Source: UBA6522 sp965204155
Lineage (GTDB): Bacteria; Pseudomonadota; Gammaproteobacteria; Steroidobacterales; Rariloculaceae
Assembly: GCA_965204155.1 (NCBI GenBank)
Contig: OZ241971.1
Span: 3,782,001-3,846,000 of the forward strand
Direction: 5' to 3'
DNA: 64,000 nt
Under the pieces are notes generated by a model. The model made no database searches. It was not told the origin of the DNA and saw only the letters and a program-made list of their open reading frames with translations. Position 1 is the first letter of the stretch. Each line of letters starts with the position of its first letter. The position numbers were made by a program, and so were the translations under genes. Positions 17,173-26,322 of the stretch are shown here, piece after piece.

Positions 17173-19659
17173 TCAATTCCCCATGAAGTAGCTGAACTGC
17201 ACTCCGTACCGGGCTCCTCGCTCGAAGGCACTGCCACCGCCGTCATAGTCGAGCGCGCGGGTCCGGCTCTGGAAGGTGCGGCCGCCACCGCCAATCCTCA
17301 GTCCAACGTCGTTGGTCATGTCGCGGCCGTACAGGGCAACTTCCCAATTGCCGTCGGTTGGCGCAACGGCAAACCGGAGGTCGACGCGCTGGAAGGGATC
17401 CAGGAAGTTCAACGGGTCGCGGTCGTCGGTCAGCCTGTAACCGTCGCTGAAGAGGATCATACCGCTCAATGAGCCCGTAAGGTTTGCGCTCAGGCCGAAG
17501 TTGACCTGCGGGGAGAGCGTGATCGACCAGTCCGGCGTATTGGGTATCTTCTCGCCGGACAAATCGACGGTACACGCGCTGCCCATGGAACCGTTTGTCG
17601 GTGAGCCAACCTTGGCTTCCAGCGAGTTGCATTCGCGGGCACCGTCGTAACTCTCATACACAGCGTCGCTGAAGGCACCGCTGAAGCCCATGGTGAAGTT
17701 TTCCGTGGGAGCCCAACGCCCATCGACCTCGATTCCGCTGGTATTTGCGGCGGCCGCATTGTCGGTTTCAAAAGACGAGGTCTCCGCCCGGAAGACCGTC
17801 ACCTGCAGGTCGGTATACTGGGTGTCGTAGTACGCGAGGTTGAGTTCCAGGGTGCCGTTCAGCAGGCGAGACTTCAATCCCAGTTCAATGCCGTCGGCAA
17901 ATTCCGGCCGATAGGTGAGTTGCCTGGCGAACATGCCGCCTGGCGCAGGGGCCATCACAAACCCGCCTGCCTTGAAGGCTTCGGCGTACCTGAGGTAGAG
18001 CATGGAGTCATCGCCGACATCCCATTCTACCGCCACTTCCGGCAGTGTGTCGCTGGTTGCAAACGTCTCGTGGATCGGGTCCGAGATGCCCGCCGGGAAG
18101 GGCACAAAATCCGTGTATTCCATGGCATCCACGGCGAGAAATCCTATGGTCGGCGTCAGAACGCCGGTCTTTTCCACGTCCTGATAACGGGCGCCAATGT
18201 TGATTCGCACGTTCTCGGCCACGTTCCAGTTACCGGCAAAGAACACACTGTTCCAGGTCGAGTTTTCAATGAGTTGGCTGCCGTAACCGGTACCTCGGAG
18301 ATTGGGAGGCCCCAGTGCCAGCGCCAGCGGATGTCCAAACACGCGAGGCGCGAAAATGTCGATTACCGTGTCGAGTTCGTGATCCTGCCAGTACGCGCCG
18401 ACCATCCACGCGAACGCCTGGTCCTGCGCAGACGACAGTCTGAATTCCTGGGCGGACTGATCGAAGAACTCGATTCGTTCGTCCGAAAAGACCGCAAACG
18501 AACTGGCATCCGGATCAAGCCAGTCGTGCTTGTCATAGGAAACGCTGGAAGTGATGGAACTCAGGGTAAAGTCGCCGATCAGCCAATCAAAGTTGGCCAG
18601 AAGGATGTCGGCCTGGTGATCGCGTTCCTCCGGCTCAAGAAATTCGCGAACATTGTTCATGTTTCTCGCGACTGGGCTGGCGGCGGGTGTCCACGAACGG
18701 GGATCGTTCGGGTCGGTGATTCCGTTTGCCGCGTCAATCGCCGCGACTGCGTCCCAGATATCCTGAAAGCCTCCGGAACCGGTAACACCATTTGAGTCCA
18801 TCAGCGGAATGCCGTTGTAGAGATGGTCGATAGCGCACATCGCGCCAAATCCCGCCGACAGAAATGGGTTACCCAGGCTGGTCGCGGGGTTCAGATCGCA
18901 GCGCGAGAACTTGCCTGGCGTGCCCACCTGCCAGACATCCTGCGACTCGTACTTCAGAGTCAACTCGAAGTTGTCGGTGGGCGTCCATACACCGGTCACC
19001 CTGAACGCCGCGTTGTCCCGGATGCCCAGCGGGTCCCCCGTCGTCGCCTGCGTATAACCCGCGTCGCCGAGTTCGTAGGCCCGTCCTGCCACGCGAATGC
19101 CGAACGTGTCGCTCAACGGCCCGCCGACTCCGAACTCGAAGGTGGTCTCCTCGTCGCTGCCGTAGGCGAGGGTGACGTTGCCCTCCATCGTATCGCCCGG
19201 CCGGCGGCTGATGGTATTCAACGCGCCCGCTGTGGCACTTTGCCCCGCAAAAGTGGGTTGCGGCCCCCGCACGACCTCCAATCGTTCCAGATCGAAGAAT
19301 GTGTTCTGGCCGAGGTTGTCGCGCCCGTAGTAGACGCCATCATGAAACTGGGCCACAGCCTGTTCGAATGCCTCGTTCGATGGGGAGGTGCCGATGCCGC
19401 GAATCGCGAGCCTCTGGCCGACAAACGTGTCGCGCATGTACAAGTTAGGAATAAAGACGGAGAGGTCATCCATGTCGGAGAATCCGCCCTCCTGGAGCGC
19501 GACTCCGGTCAGCGCGGTCACAGAGATAGGAACGTCCTGAAGGCTCTCCTCGCGCCGTGTCGCGGTGACGATGATTTCCTCCAGTTGTGCGAAAGCAGGT
19601 GGTGCGGCCATCAGTCCGGCCAGAATTGAAACGACTGTAAATCGGAACAGGGTTTGCAT
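17173..19659 (-). CDS. TonB-dependent outer-membrane receptor
   Basis: 828 residues from ATG 19659, preceded by GGGGAGATCGAT. Signal peptide to AFAQ, then a mature N terminus LEEIIVTATRREESLQDVP, the TonB-box and plug start usual for Caulobacter/xanthomonad-type receptors. The plug continues with VFIPNLYMRD and RGIGTSPSNEAFEQ; the 22-strand barrel fills the rest and ends in SYFMGN. Such receptors import large or scarce substrates using TonB energy. The ligand is unknown, but the neighbouring exported A, B, A-B fusion and YceI genes on the same strand suggest a shared uptake locus. Confidence 0.92.
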   Translation of the reverse strand: MQTLFRFTVVSILAGLMAAPPAFAQLEEIIVTATRREESLQDVPISVTALTGVALQEGGFSDMDDLSVFIPNLYMRDTFVGQRLAIRGIGTSPSNEAFEQAVAQFHDGVYYGRDNLGQNTFFDLERLEVVRGPQPTFAGQSATAGALNTISRRPGDTMEGNVTLAYGSDEETTFEFGVGGPLSDTFGIRVAGRAYELGDAGYTQATTGDPLGIRDNAAFRVTGVWTPTDNFELTLKYESQDVWQVGTPGKFSRCDLNPATSLGNPFLSAGFGAMCAIDHLYNGIPLMDSNGVTGSGGFQDIWDAVAAIDAANGITDPNDPRSWTPAASPVARNMNNVREFLEPEERDHQADILLANFDWLIGDFTLSSITSSVSYDKHDWLDPDASSFAVFSDERIEFFDQSAQEFRLSSAQDQAFAWMVGAYWQDHELDTVIDIFAPRVFGHPLALALGPPNLRGTGYGSQLIENSTWNSVFFAGNWNVAENVRINIGARYQDVEKTGVLTPTIGFLAVDAMEYTDFVPFPAGISDPIHETFATSDTLPEVAVEWDVGDDSMLYLRYAEAFKAGGFVMAPAPGGMFARQLTYRPEFADGIELGLKSRLLNGTLELNLAYYDTQYTDLQVTVFRAETSSFETDNAAAANTSGIEVDGRWAPTENFTMGFSGAFSDAVYESYDGARECNSLEAKVGSPTNGSMGSACTVDLSGEKIPNTPDWSITLSPQVNFGLSANLTGSLSGMILFSDGYRLTDDRDPLNFLDPFQRVDLRFAVAPTDGNWEVALYGRDMTNDVGLRIGGGGRTFQSRTRALDYDGGGSAFERGARYGVQFSYFMGN

Positions 19660-20019
19660 ATCGATCTCCCCAAGCGTTGGCAAACTACGACAATTGAGCT
19701 GGTTTTTGTTTTCTTCTCTTCCGGCTCGTGGCAATCCAGAAGTCTTTTCCTAAAGCCTAGTCATAATTTGACGTTTGTCAAATCTGCGCGAGCGGTCTGG
19801 ATGATCGTGCCGTTGTTGCGCCGACGCTAGTGGCGTACCCTGACAGGTGCCCGTATCGAACCGGAAGAAACGCACTTCGAGGCATAGGATCACAGACACT
19901 CCCGAGGGGAGGGAGCATCCATTCGTACGGCGACGTGTCCGTCATCGAGCGCTAGCGGTTGGTCGACGCAGGTCAGGTCGTCTGCGCGACCTTAGGATCC
20001 GGACTGTCGGTCTTGGCGG
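19660..20019. other. Intergenic region, no gene seen
   Basis: 360 bases between the A-B fusion stop and the TonB receptor start. No plausible coding frame was found. It is more AT-rich near 19680-19790 and contains the inverted repeat annotated separately, so it probably holds the receptor promoter. Confidence 0.5.
19767..19782 (-). promoter_or_regulatory. Inverted repeat with embedded -35-like TTGACA, upstream of TonB receptor
   Basis: TTTGAC-gttt-GTCAAA, perfect 6-base arms with a 4-base spacer, about 110 bases before the receptor start. On the minus strand the repeat contains TTGACA, a consensus -35 hexamer, but I see no strong -10 at 17 bases. Candidate repressor site over a promoter. 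Confidence 0.3.
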
Positions 20020-21066
20020 CTAGCGTTCCAGCGTGCAGTCGTATCGGCCGACCTCCTCGCCGCGCCGCCATTCCCACGCGCCCTCCCAGACATAGGGCTC
20101 CAGCAAGGTCGAGGAATCCGTGACGGTCATGAGGTATTCGAGCCGCTCGCCGTCGTCCACGGCCCGGATCTCTTCCTCGACCACGACGTCTGCGCTCTGG
20201 GGAGCGCCCACGCGATCGAAGTAGGGCCAGTTGATGCGTGTTGTGGTCACCAGAAGGGTGTCGCCTTCCCAATTTCCAATCGAGTAGCCCAGCGGCGAGG
20301 CCGCAACTTCCGTTGGGTCGGCGGCGGAATCGAGGTGGATCGTGCGCACCATGTCGAATTCCTCGAAGCGCAGTTCGATCGCATCGCCCGCCTGGACGAA
20401 TTCCATGGGATACGGATTGCCCATCAGGGCCGGCATCCCCGGCGGAATGCATTCCATGATCGGGTTGTCGTAAATGTCGTCCCAGGCGGCGCTGGCGGCT
20501 GCCGCTTCCGGCGTCAGGCTGTAACCGCCCCGTTCGGCACCGAAGTACCAGGTGCCGACGGCACGGCTCCAGACTCGAAAGATCCCCTCGCCCCGGGCGG
20601 CCGCGGCCTGCTCCGGGTCCACGCCCCAGGGATCGCCGCCGATCGTGTTGTCGGACCATCGGGCTACACGCCCACCGCCCATCAACAGTTCCAGACCGTC
20701 GGGCAGGAGCACGTTGTGGACCTGCAGGTAGGAATCGCGGCGCGTGGACGGCGAGCCGGACACGCGCACCCGTTGACCGACTTCCACCAGGTCACCGGTA
20801 AGTCCGCGCCTGCGTTGCGCGCTGACTGCATTGCTCTCCAGTTCCCAGATGGCCTCGGCGCCGTTCTCGTCCGTCGTCGACAACCACAGAAGTACGTGCG
20901 GATTTGTCCAGGAAACGTCAACGATTTCACCTTCAAGTTCCAGCGTAACCGCGCGATCGAACTCGGCCATGGAGTGGTGGGCGAACACCGTGACTGGAAG
21001 CGCCAGGAGCGCCAGCAAGGTGGCGCTGGCGGCTGTGCCGGCACCATCGCCCTTGTCGAATCTCAT
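20020..21066 (-). CDS. Fusion of DUF6152-like domain (A) and two-Cys GxW domain (B)
   Basis: 348 residues. The signal peptide ends at VFA29 directly before His-His 30-31. Residues 30-130 are a full family A domain (TLELEGEIVDVSWTNPHVLL, IWELES, QRRRGL, GQRVRVSGSPS). Residues 135-348 are family B: C206 (MECIPPGMP), MVRTIHLD in the RRIYTDGR position, LGYSIGNWEGDTLLVTT 259-275, INWPYFDRVGAPQS, and C344. Joining the two families in one chain is direct evidence that they act together. GGGAG precedes ATG 21066. Same strand as the TonB receptor downstream. Confidence 0.88.
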   Translation of the reverse strand: MRFDKGDGAGTAASATLLALLALPVTVFAHHSMAEFDRAVTLELEGEIVDVSWTNPHVLLWLSTTDENGAEAIWELESNAVSAQRRRGLTGDLVEVGQRVRVSGSPSTRRDSYLQVHNVLLPDGLELLMGGGRVARWSDNTIGGDPWGVDPEQAAAARGEGIFRVWSRAVGTWYFGAERGGYSLTPEAAAASAAWDDIYDNPIMECIPPGMPALMGNPYPMEFVQAGDAIELRFEEFDMVRTIHLDSAADPTEVAASPLGYSIGNWEGDTLLVTTTRINWPYFDRVGAPQSADVVVEEEIRAVDDGERLEYLMTVTDSSTLLEPYVWEGAWEWRRGEEVGRYDCTLER

Positions 21067-21170
21067 CGTATTTTCTCCCGGATTCCGAACTTCAACTCAC
21101 GCCCTCCGTGAAGATGTCCGCAGTGCGTGCCCAGATTTTTACGGAGCCATATCCAGCGCTTGCGCAGAAC

Positions 21171-22646
21171 TCAGTTCACTTCGACAAAGATCGGGTTTGA
21201 GTAGAACCACAAATCGGTCCACGGATCTTCGCCGCGCGTATCCTCCGCCGGTTCGAGTTCGGCGGTATTGGTGCCCCTGACTCGCAGATAGAGGCTGTCT
21301 CTGACATCGTCCAAACGCTCTGTAATGGAGATGAACTCGCCGTCGCGGGTCCAGTCGCCCTCTTCATATCGACGGATTATTCGCGTGGTGGGGTTGGTGT
21401 CCTTGCTCCTGTCGGACACCGGCCCGGTGATGTCGCCGGCGATCAGGTCCACGCGCTGGACGCTCGGGGTGTCGCCGTGGAAATTCTTTCCTTGCGGGTC
21501 GCGCACGCGGATCATCACGACGATGCTATCGCCGGGGTCGAATCTGAGCGTTCCGCCAATGTCCGCCACGTTGCCGTCCGTGGTCGCGGCGTTCACGTAG
21601 AGTTCGGTTACAAGGCCGCCGGTAGAGACGAAAATACGCCCCGAACGCAGCGCTTCGAGGATGTCGGCGCTATTCTCCCGCGAATAGACGTAGGCCTTGG
21701 AATATTCGCCTGGCCAGAAGTCCACGCCGCCGTCGCTCCAGTGCCGGTGGGAGTCCGAATTGGCGGTGATCCACCAGCGGCGGCCCTCGCCCAGCATGGA
21801 ATCCCAGAGGCCGCCCAGAATCGAGGTCATGGGATCGAAACCGCCGCGCGTGCGAATGCCGCTGTACTGCCCGCGCGTGCCGCCTTCGCGCAGGGAACCG
21901 TCGCGGAGGATCGAGATCGCCTGGTGGCCCGGGGATCCCACCATGCCCACCGCCACCTCCGGCGCCGTGTCGTTCCAGTTACGGAACTCATCTGGCGTAT
22001 AGCGGCCGTAGGGTGCGCCGCCCATTGCGGTTCTGGATGGATGATTGGCCAGCACGACCGGCTTCACCGGAAGCGAATCCAGCATCTGCAGGGCTTCCAG
22101 CATCCGGGCCTCGGTATCGCTGCCGGGATCCGACGGGCCGGCACTGCGCCGGTCGAACCGAGACTCGAAGTCGTAGAGGCGCTGGGCCTCGTCGTGGGTA
22201 TGAGGGAAAATGACGCTGGCGTGGTCCCCAGCCGGGACATTCAACTCCAGGCCGTAGTAGTGGATCACCTCCGGCACGACTTCCCGCGCAACCTGAAGGT
22301 TTGGATAGGCTTCGTCCAGGTACAGCTTGGCGTGCATGCGTCCGCCGTGGTCGGTGGTGACCATCCAGGTCAACCCGTAGTGCTTCGCCATCAGCGCGTT
22401 GAGGGCGATGGGATAGACACCGTGAGCGCCGATCAGGGGTTCCGGCGGGTCGGACTCCCGATCCCACAGGACGCTGTAGCGGGAGTGCACGTGATTGTCT
22501 CCGGCAAGCCAGCGCATGTCGGATTGTTCAATGGCCGGCGCCGGGTCGCTGCAACCGGAGACCGCCAGGCACGCGGCCATTGCGATCACGGCTACGCCGG
22601 CGTTCAAACCCCGTACCCCCCCGGGCCACCGGCGCTCTTCCTGCAT
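21171..22646 (-). CDS. PHP-domain metallophosphoesterase-like lipoprotein
   Basis: 491 residues. N-terminal lipoprotein signal with lipobox LAVSGC (cysteine about residue 32). PHP-type metal ligands are visible: GDNHVHSRYS near the start, TTDHGG, NHPSR and NSDSHRHW, arranged as in PHP / CehA-McbA phosphodiesterase-like proteins. A C-terminal beta-rich domain follows (IVVMIRVRDPQGKNF..., then SLYLRVRGTN). Substrate unknown: phosphoester or ester hydrolysis in the periplasm is likely. GGGAG precedes the ATG. It heads the minus-strand run that continues with the A-B fusion and TonB receptor. Confidence 0.83.
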   Translation of the reverse strand: MQEERRWPGGVRGLNAGVAVIAMAACLAVSGCSDPAPAIEQSDMRWLAGDNHVHSRYSVLWDRESDPPEPLIGAHGVYPIALNALMAKHYGLTWMVTTDHGGRMHAKLYLDEAYPNLQVAREVVPEVIHYYGLELNVPAGDHASVIFPHTHDEAQRLYDFESRFDRRSAGPSDPGSDTEARMLEALQMLDSLPVKPVVLANHPSRTAMGGAPYGRYTPDEFRNWNDTAPEVAVGMVGSPGHQAISILRDGSLREGGTRGQYSGIRTRGGFDPMTSILGGLWDSMLGEGRRWWITANSDSHRHWSDGGVDFWPGEYSKAYVYSRENSADILEALRSGRIFVSTGGLVTELYVNAATTDGNVADIGGTLRFDPGDSIVVMIRVRDPQGKNFHGDTPSVQRVDLIAGDITGPVSDRSKDTNPTTRIIRRYEEGDWTRDGEFISITERLDDVRDSLYLRVRGTNTAELEPAEDTRGEDPWTDLWFYSNPIFVEVN

Positions 22647-22858
22647 GAGTGTTCTCCCTGCGTCGCAAGCGTTTTCATTATGCGTCGTCGCGCCGATGGT
22701 TCCTAGTGGCGGAACCGCCCGTTACGCAATTGTCATGTAGATTCCGCATTATAGGGGTGCGTACGTATTGTATGATCTGGGAGGTCATTGCAGACCGGTT
22801 CCGACTGGTCTTGCGCAGAACAAACGAAAATCGGGTGCACATCGAGGAGGGACTACCC

Positions 22859-23740
22859 ATGGCACAGGAAATCGACCAACGAATCTTTGACCTCTACGAC
22901 GAATACTGTCACGGCTATATTGATCGCCGGGAGTTCCTGAGCAAGGCGGCGACAATCACCATCGGCGGCGTTTCCGCGCTGTGGATGGCCCAGGCGCTGA
23001 TGCCGCGGTATGCCGAGGCGCAGACGATTTCCTTCACCGACGAGCGCATCAGGGGGCTCTACGTGGAGTACCCGTCGCCGGGCGGCACCTCCGGCATGAT
23101 GCGCGGCTACCTGGTTCAGCCCACGGGCGAGGGACCCTTCCCCTCGGTGGTCATCTTTCATGAGAACCGCGGCCTGAACCCCTATGTGGAGGATGTTGCC
23201 CGACGCGCGGCAGTGGCGGGCTTTCTTGCATTGGCGCCGGACGGGCTGTCGCCGGTCGGCGGCTATCCCGGCAACGACGACGATGGCCGCACGATGCAGC
23301 GGAACCTCGATCCGGACGAGCTGAGCCAGGACATGGTCAACAGCGCCCGCTACGTGCAGGGCCATGAACTGTCCACGGGGCGCCTGGGCGCCACGGGATT
23401 CTGCTGGGGCGGCGGCATGACCAACCGTCTGGCGGTGGCACTGGGCGAGGATCTCAGCGCCGGCGTGCCGTTCTACGGCGCCGCGCCCGCGACCGAGGAC
23501 GTGGCAAGCATCCGCGCGGCCATGATGATCCAGTACGCCGAAACCGACGAGCGCATCAACGCCATGTGGCCGGACTTCGAGGCGGCGATGCAGGCGAACG
23601 GCGTGGACTACCGGATGCACATGTACGAGGGCACCAATCACGGTTTCCACAACAACTCGACGCCGCGCTACAACGAAGAAGCCGCCGATCTGGCATGGAG
23701 CCGGACGATCGATTTCTGGACGGAGCACCTGACGGGCTAG
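22859..23740 (+). CDS. Exported dienelactone hydrolase family protein
   Basis: 293 residues from ATG 22859 with a GAGGAGGGA ribosome site; the longer upstream frame lacks one. The first 55 residues hold a start DQRIFDLYDEYCHG, then RREFLSKAATITIGG, a Tat-like signal seen in several exported dienelactone hydrolases. The alpha/beta hydrolase body has nucleophile Cys in GFCWGGG, Asp near AETDERIN and His in NHGFHN, the C-D-H triad. It would open lactones or small esters. It is followed 52 bases later by a sugar-dehydrogenase-like gene. Confidence 0.9.
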   Translation: MAQEIDQRIFDLYDEYCHGYIDRREFLSKAATITIGGVSALWMAQALMPRYAEAQTISFTDERIRGLYVEYPSPGGTSGMMRGYLVQPTGEGPFPSVVIFHENRGLNPYVEDVARRAAVAGFLALAPDGLSPVGGYPGNDDDGRTMQRNLDPDELSQDMVNSARYVQGHELSTGRLGATGFCWGGGMTNRLAVALGEDLSAGVPFYGAAPATEDVASIRAAMMIQYAETDERINAMWPDFEAAMQANGVDYRMHMYEGTNHGFHNNSTPRYNEEAADLAWSRTIDFWTEHLTG

Positions 23741-23792
23741 CCGTTCCGCCATGGTCGTGAGATTTTCGGTCACGGCTCGGTACGGCGATGGA

Positions 23793-25295
23793 ATGGCGCG
23801 CCGCCTGGCGGTTGCCGGCGCCCCGGCGATCCTTGCGGCATCGATCTGTTCCGCCCAGATCGATGACCCCATCCCGGAGCCCATCGAGAACCGGGGGCTG
23901 CGGGTCGAGTTAACGGACGTCGCGAGACTGCCCGACTCCCGGACGAAGCATCCGCCCGAGCGGGATGTGGATCCGAACGCCTGGGCGCGCGTCAGCTTCG
24001 TGCGGGACTTGCCGGATGGCAGGCGCTTTGTCAACGACTCCCGCGGTGGGTTCTACCTGATCGGCGCCGATGGCGAGCCGTCCCTCTACGCCGATGTGTC
24101 CGAGGCGTTTCCTCACGGCGTTTACGCGGGACTGGAAAGCGGCTTTATCGGCTTCGGGTTTCATCCGGGATTTGCCGGCAACGGGCTCTTCTACACCGTC
24201 CATGGCGAGTATGCGGCCGGCAACAATGCCGATCCGGATTTCATTCCGCCAGGCTTCGGGCCCGATGACGTGACCTATCACAACGTCATCACCGAGTGGC
24301 GCGCCGACGATCCGTCGGCCGGTGTATTCGACGGTTCCCGGCGGGAACTGCTGAGGGTGGCCCACGTGGTCGACCGGTTCTTTCACCCGTTCGGGTACGT
24401 TGGATTCAACCCGACGGCCGATCCGGGAGATGATGACTACGGCCTTCTGTATACCAGCGGCAGCGACCTGGGCTTCAGCAACGGCGGAGGACCGAATGCC
24501 GTCAACCCGGGACAGTTGCAGCGTCTTGACTCGATTGTCGGCGCCATCCTTCGCATCGACCCTCGCAGTCCTTCCGAGTCGGGAGGTGAGCGGGGTCTCG
24601 GGGACTACACGATTCCGCCCTCCAACCCGTGGGCTTCGGACGGCGATCCGGACACGCTGGGCGAGATCTATGCGCACGGGTTTCGCAATGCCCACCGTCT
24701 GTCCTGGGATCTAGCCGACGGCACCCTGTTCGCAGCCGAAATCGGCAACATGCAGATCGAAGAGATCAATATCGTCCACCCTGGCGCGAACTACGGCTGG
24801 TTCCGGCGCGAAGGCATTTTCGACAACGGCGTGGATCAGCCCGATGGCGGGATGGAGGTCGTCTACGCGTTGCCGGAAGACGTGCTTGGTGGGCAGACAG
24901 CGGACCCATTCCTGTATCCCGTTGCAATGTACGACCACGACGAAGGCATCGCAATCACCAACGGCTTCGTCTACCGCGGCGCCGTTCCCGAACTGCAGGG
25001 CAAGTTCGTATTCGGGGACATACAACGGGGGCGTGTGTTTGCGGCCGGCGTCGCGGAAATGAAGGCGGCCGACGACGGCATTCCCGAGACCGTGGCGGCC
25101 ATCGAGGAAATTCAGCTCTACGTTCGGAACGCGGACGGCAGCACTCGCGACGTCACGCTGTGGGAGCTGGTGGAGGAGACCATGGGCAGAACCGTCATTC
25201 GCGCGGACCTGCAAATCAGCGAGGGTCGCGACGGGGAGATTTTCATTACGTCAAGGCAGGATGGTTTCATCCGCATGCTGGGTGCCGTTGAATAA
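23793..25295 (+). CDS. Exported PQQ-type sugar dehydrogenase-like beta-propeller
   Basis: 500 residues from ATG 23793 (23751 would add 14 residues). Signal peptide ends at CSAQ. The glucose/sorbosone dehydrogenase propeller is recognised from GFIGFGFHPGFAGNGLFYT, AHGFRNAHRLSWD, the metal/cofactor strand LFAAEIGNMQIEEINIV and HPGANYGWFRREG. These enzymes use PQQ, or act as PQQ-free propellers, to oxidise sugars or lactols in the periplasm. No PQQ synthesis gene is in the window. Probable operon with the dienelactone hydrolase, giving a lactone-forming and lactone-opening pair (inference). Confidence 0.87.
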   Translation: MARRLAVAGAPAILAASICSAQIDDPIPEPIENRGLRVELTDVARLPDSRTKHPPERDVDPNAWARVSFVRDLPDGRRFVNDSRGGFYLIGADGEPSLYADVSEAFPHGVYAGLESGFIGFGFHPGFAGNGLFYTVHGEYAAGNNADPDFIPPGFGPDDVTYHNVITEWRADDPSAGVFDGSRRELLRVAHVVDRFFHPFGYVGFNPTADPGDDDYGLLYTSGSDLGFSNGGGPNAVNPGQLQRLDSIVGAILRIDPRSPSESGGERGLGDYTIPPSNPWASDGDPDTLGEIYAHGFRNAHRLSWDLADGTLFAAEIGNMQIEEINIVHPGANYGWFRREGIFDNGVDQPDGGMEVVYALPEDVLGGQTADPFLYPVAMYDHDEGIAITNGFVYRGAVPELQGKFVFGDIQRGRVFAAGVAEMKAADDGIPETVAAIEEIQLYVRNADGSTRDVTLWELVEETMGRTVIRADLQISEGRDGEIFITSRQDGFIRMLGAVE

Positions 25296-25361
25296 CTGAA
25301 GCCATTGCGGCGCTGAACGTGAGTCGAAGCCGGATCCGGCATTCCTTGTTGCAACCGTTAC

Positions 25362-25390
25362 TTGACAATCATAATTTACATCTTGATTAT
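25362..25390 (+). promoter_or_regulatory. Candidate promoter of the HicBA module
   Basis: TTGACA (25362-25367), 17 bases, then GATTAT (25385-25390, 4 of 6 matches to TATAAT), in a notably AT-rich stretch for this GC-rich window. It lies about 45 bases before the HicB-like start. Confidence 0.5.
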
Positions 25391-25401
25391 TCTACAATGA
25401 T

Positions 25402-25421
25402 AGCCCACTCATTGGTGGGCT
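25402..25421 (+). promoter_or_regulatory. Inverted repeat between promoter and HicB start
   Basis: AGCCCAC-tcattg-GTGGGCT: perfect 7-base arms, 6-base spacer. The 3' arm touches the GGAG ribosome site (25422-25425) of the gene at 25432. It could be an autoregulatory operator or an mRNA hairpin that hides the ribosome site. Confidence 0.45.
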
Positions 25422-25431
25422 GGAGTCGGAA

Positions 25432-26010
25432 ATGGCGCAATACGGTCGGGAAAAGCAGGGTGGCCAACCAATCCATGCGGCGGTCCTTGCCGCCGCTCAG
25501 CGGCTATGCCGTAAGGACGACTGGACGTTCAGTCCGAATGAGATTGTCCGCGCACTGCCACATCTGAATGAAAGTTCGGTTCGTACGCATATCGTGAGCC
25601 GATGCTGCGCGAACGCACCGGAAAACCATCCTCACCGATGGCCATATTTTCGCCGCGTCGATCGGGGGGTCTACGAAATTCTTCCTGAGTTTCGCCGAAC
25701 GGAGCGCGGGAAATCGCCGGCACACGAAAATTCCGCCGACGACAACCGGATCGGCGATGTGACGGCACAGATCGGGGAGGTCAACCGACGTCCGGCGATT
25801 CACGCCGTGATTTCGGAAAGCGAAGGATGGTACGTGGCGGAATGCCTTGAAGTTGCGGTGGTTACGCAGGGCCGGTCTCTGGACGAAACGCTGGCCAACC
25901 TCAGAAGCGCTCTGGAACTGCATATTGACGATGAAGAACTCGCGCGGGCCGGTCTTTCGCAGGCTCCGCGCCTGGCGGTCAGTTACGAGACTTCGGCCGT
26001 TGCCGTCTGA
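25432..26010 (+). CDS. hicB: HicB-like antitoxin with N-terminal DUF7669-like winged helix
   Basis: 192 residues. The C-terminal 75 residues (from about 117) are a HicB fold: IHAVISESEGWYVAECLEVAVVTQGRS..., then LDETLANLRSALELH. The first 90 residues are not HicB. They read IHAAVLAAAQRL...SPNEIVRAL...SSVRTHIVSRCCANAPENH...YFRRVDRGVYEIL, a small winged-helix-like domain I associate with DUF7669. HicB normally has a C-terminal DNA-binding tail; here DNA binding seems moved to the N terminus. Stop and next start overlap as TGATG, coupling it to hicA. GGAG lies six bases before ATG 25432. Confidence 0.85.
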   Translation: MAQYGREKQGGQPIHAAVLAAAQRLCRKDDWTFSPNEIVRALPHLNESSVRTHIVSRCCANAPENHPHRWPYFRRVDRGVYEILPEFRRTERGKSPAHENSADDNRIGDVTAQIGEVNRRPAIHAVISESEGWYVAECLEVAVVTQGRSLDETLANLRSALELHIDDEELARAGLSQAPRLAVSYETSAVAV

Positions 26011-26255
26011 TGCCGCGCCTGAAACGGCTGACGTCGAGAGAGGTGTTGAGGATCCTCGGTGATTCCGGCTTTGAAGTCGTCTCGATGCGTGGCAGCCACG
26101 CCAAGCTTGTTCGCATTGCGGCGACCGGTGAACGGCAGGTCCTGACGGTCCCGATGCATTCGCAATTGGCGATCGGTACGGTGCGCGCGATCTACCGGCA
26201 GGCTGCGCGTTTTATTCCGATCGCAGAACTGCGGTCGGATTTCTTCTCCGATTGA
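26010..26255 (+). CDS. hicA: HicA mRNA interferase toxin
   Basis: 81 residues, the normal size. The double-stranded-RNA-binding-like fold is seen in LTSREVLRILGDSGFEVVSMRGSHAKLVR, with the catalytic histidine in GSHAKL, followed by VLTVPMHSQLAIGTVRAIYRQA. HicA cleaves mRNA independently of ribosomes and is neutralised by HicB. Order is antitoxin-toxin, the reverse of E. coli hicAB, with a one-base overlap. Confidence 0.92.
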   Translation: MPRLKRLTSREVLRILGDSGFEVVSMRGSHAKLVRIAATGERQVLTVPMHSQLAIGTVRAIYRQAARFIPIAELRSDFFSD

Positions 26256-26322
26256 TATCGTACAGTTCGGATTGCAGAATGATCAGCGCGCCTTCGTCCA
26301 CAAACTCGAACGGAGAGAACTA

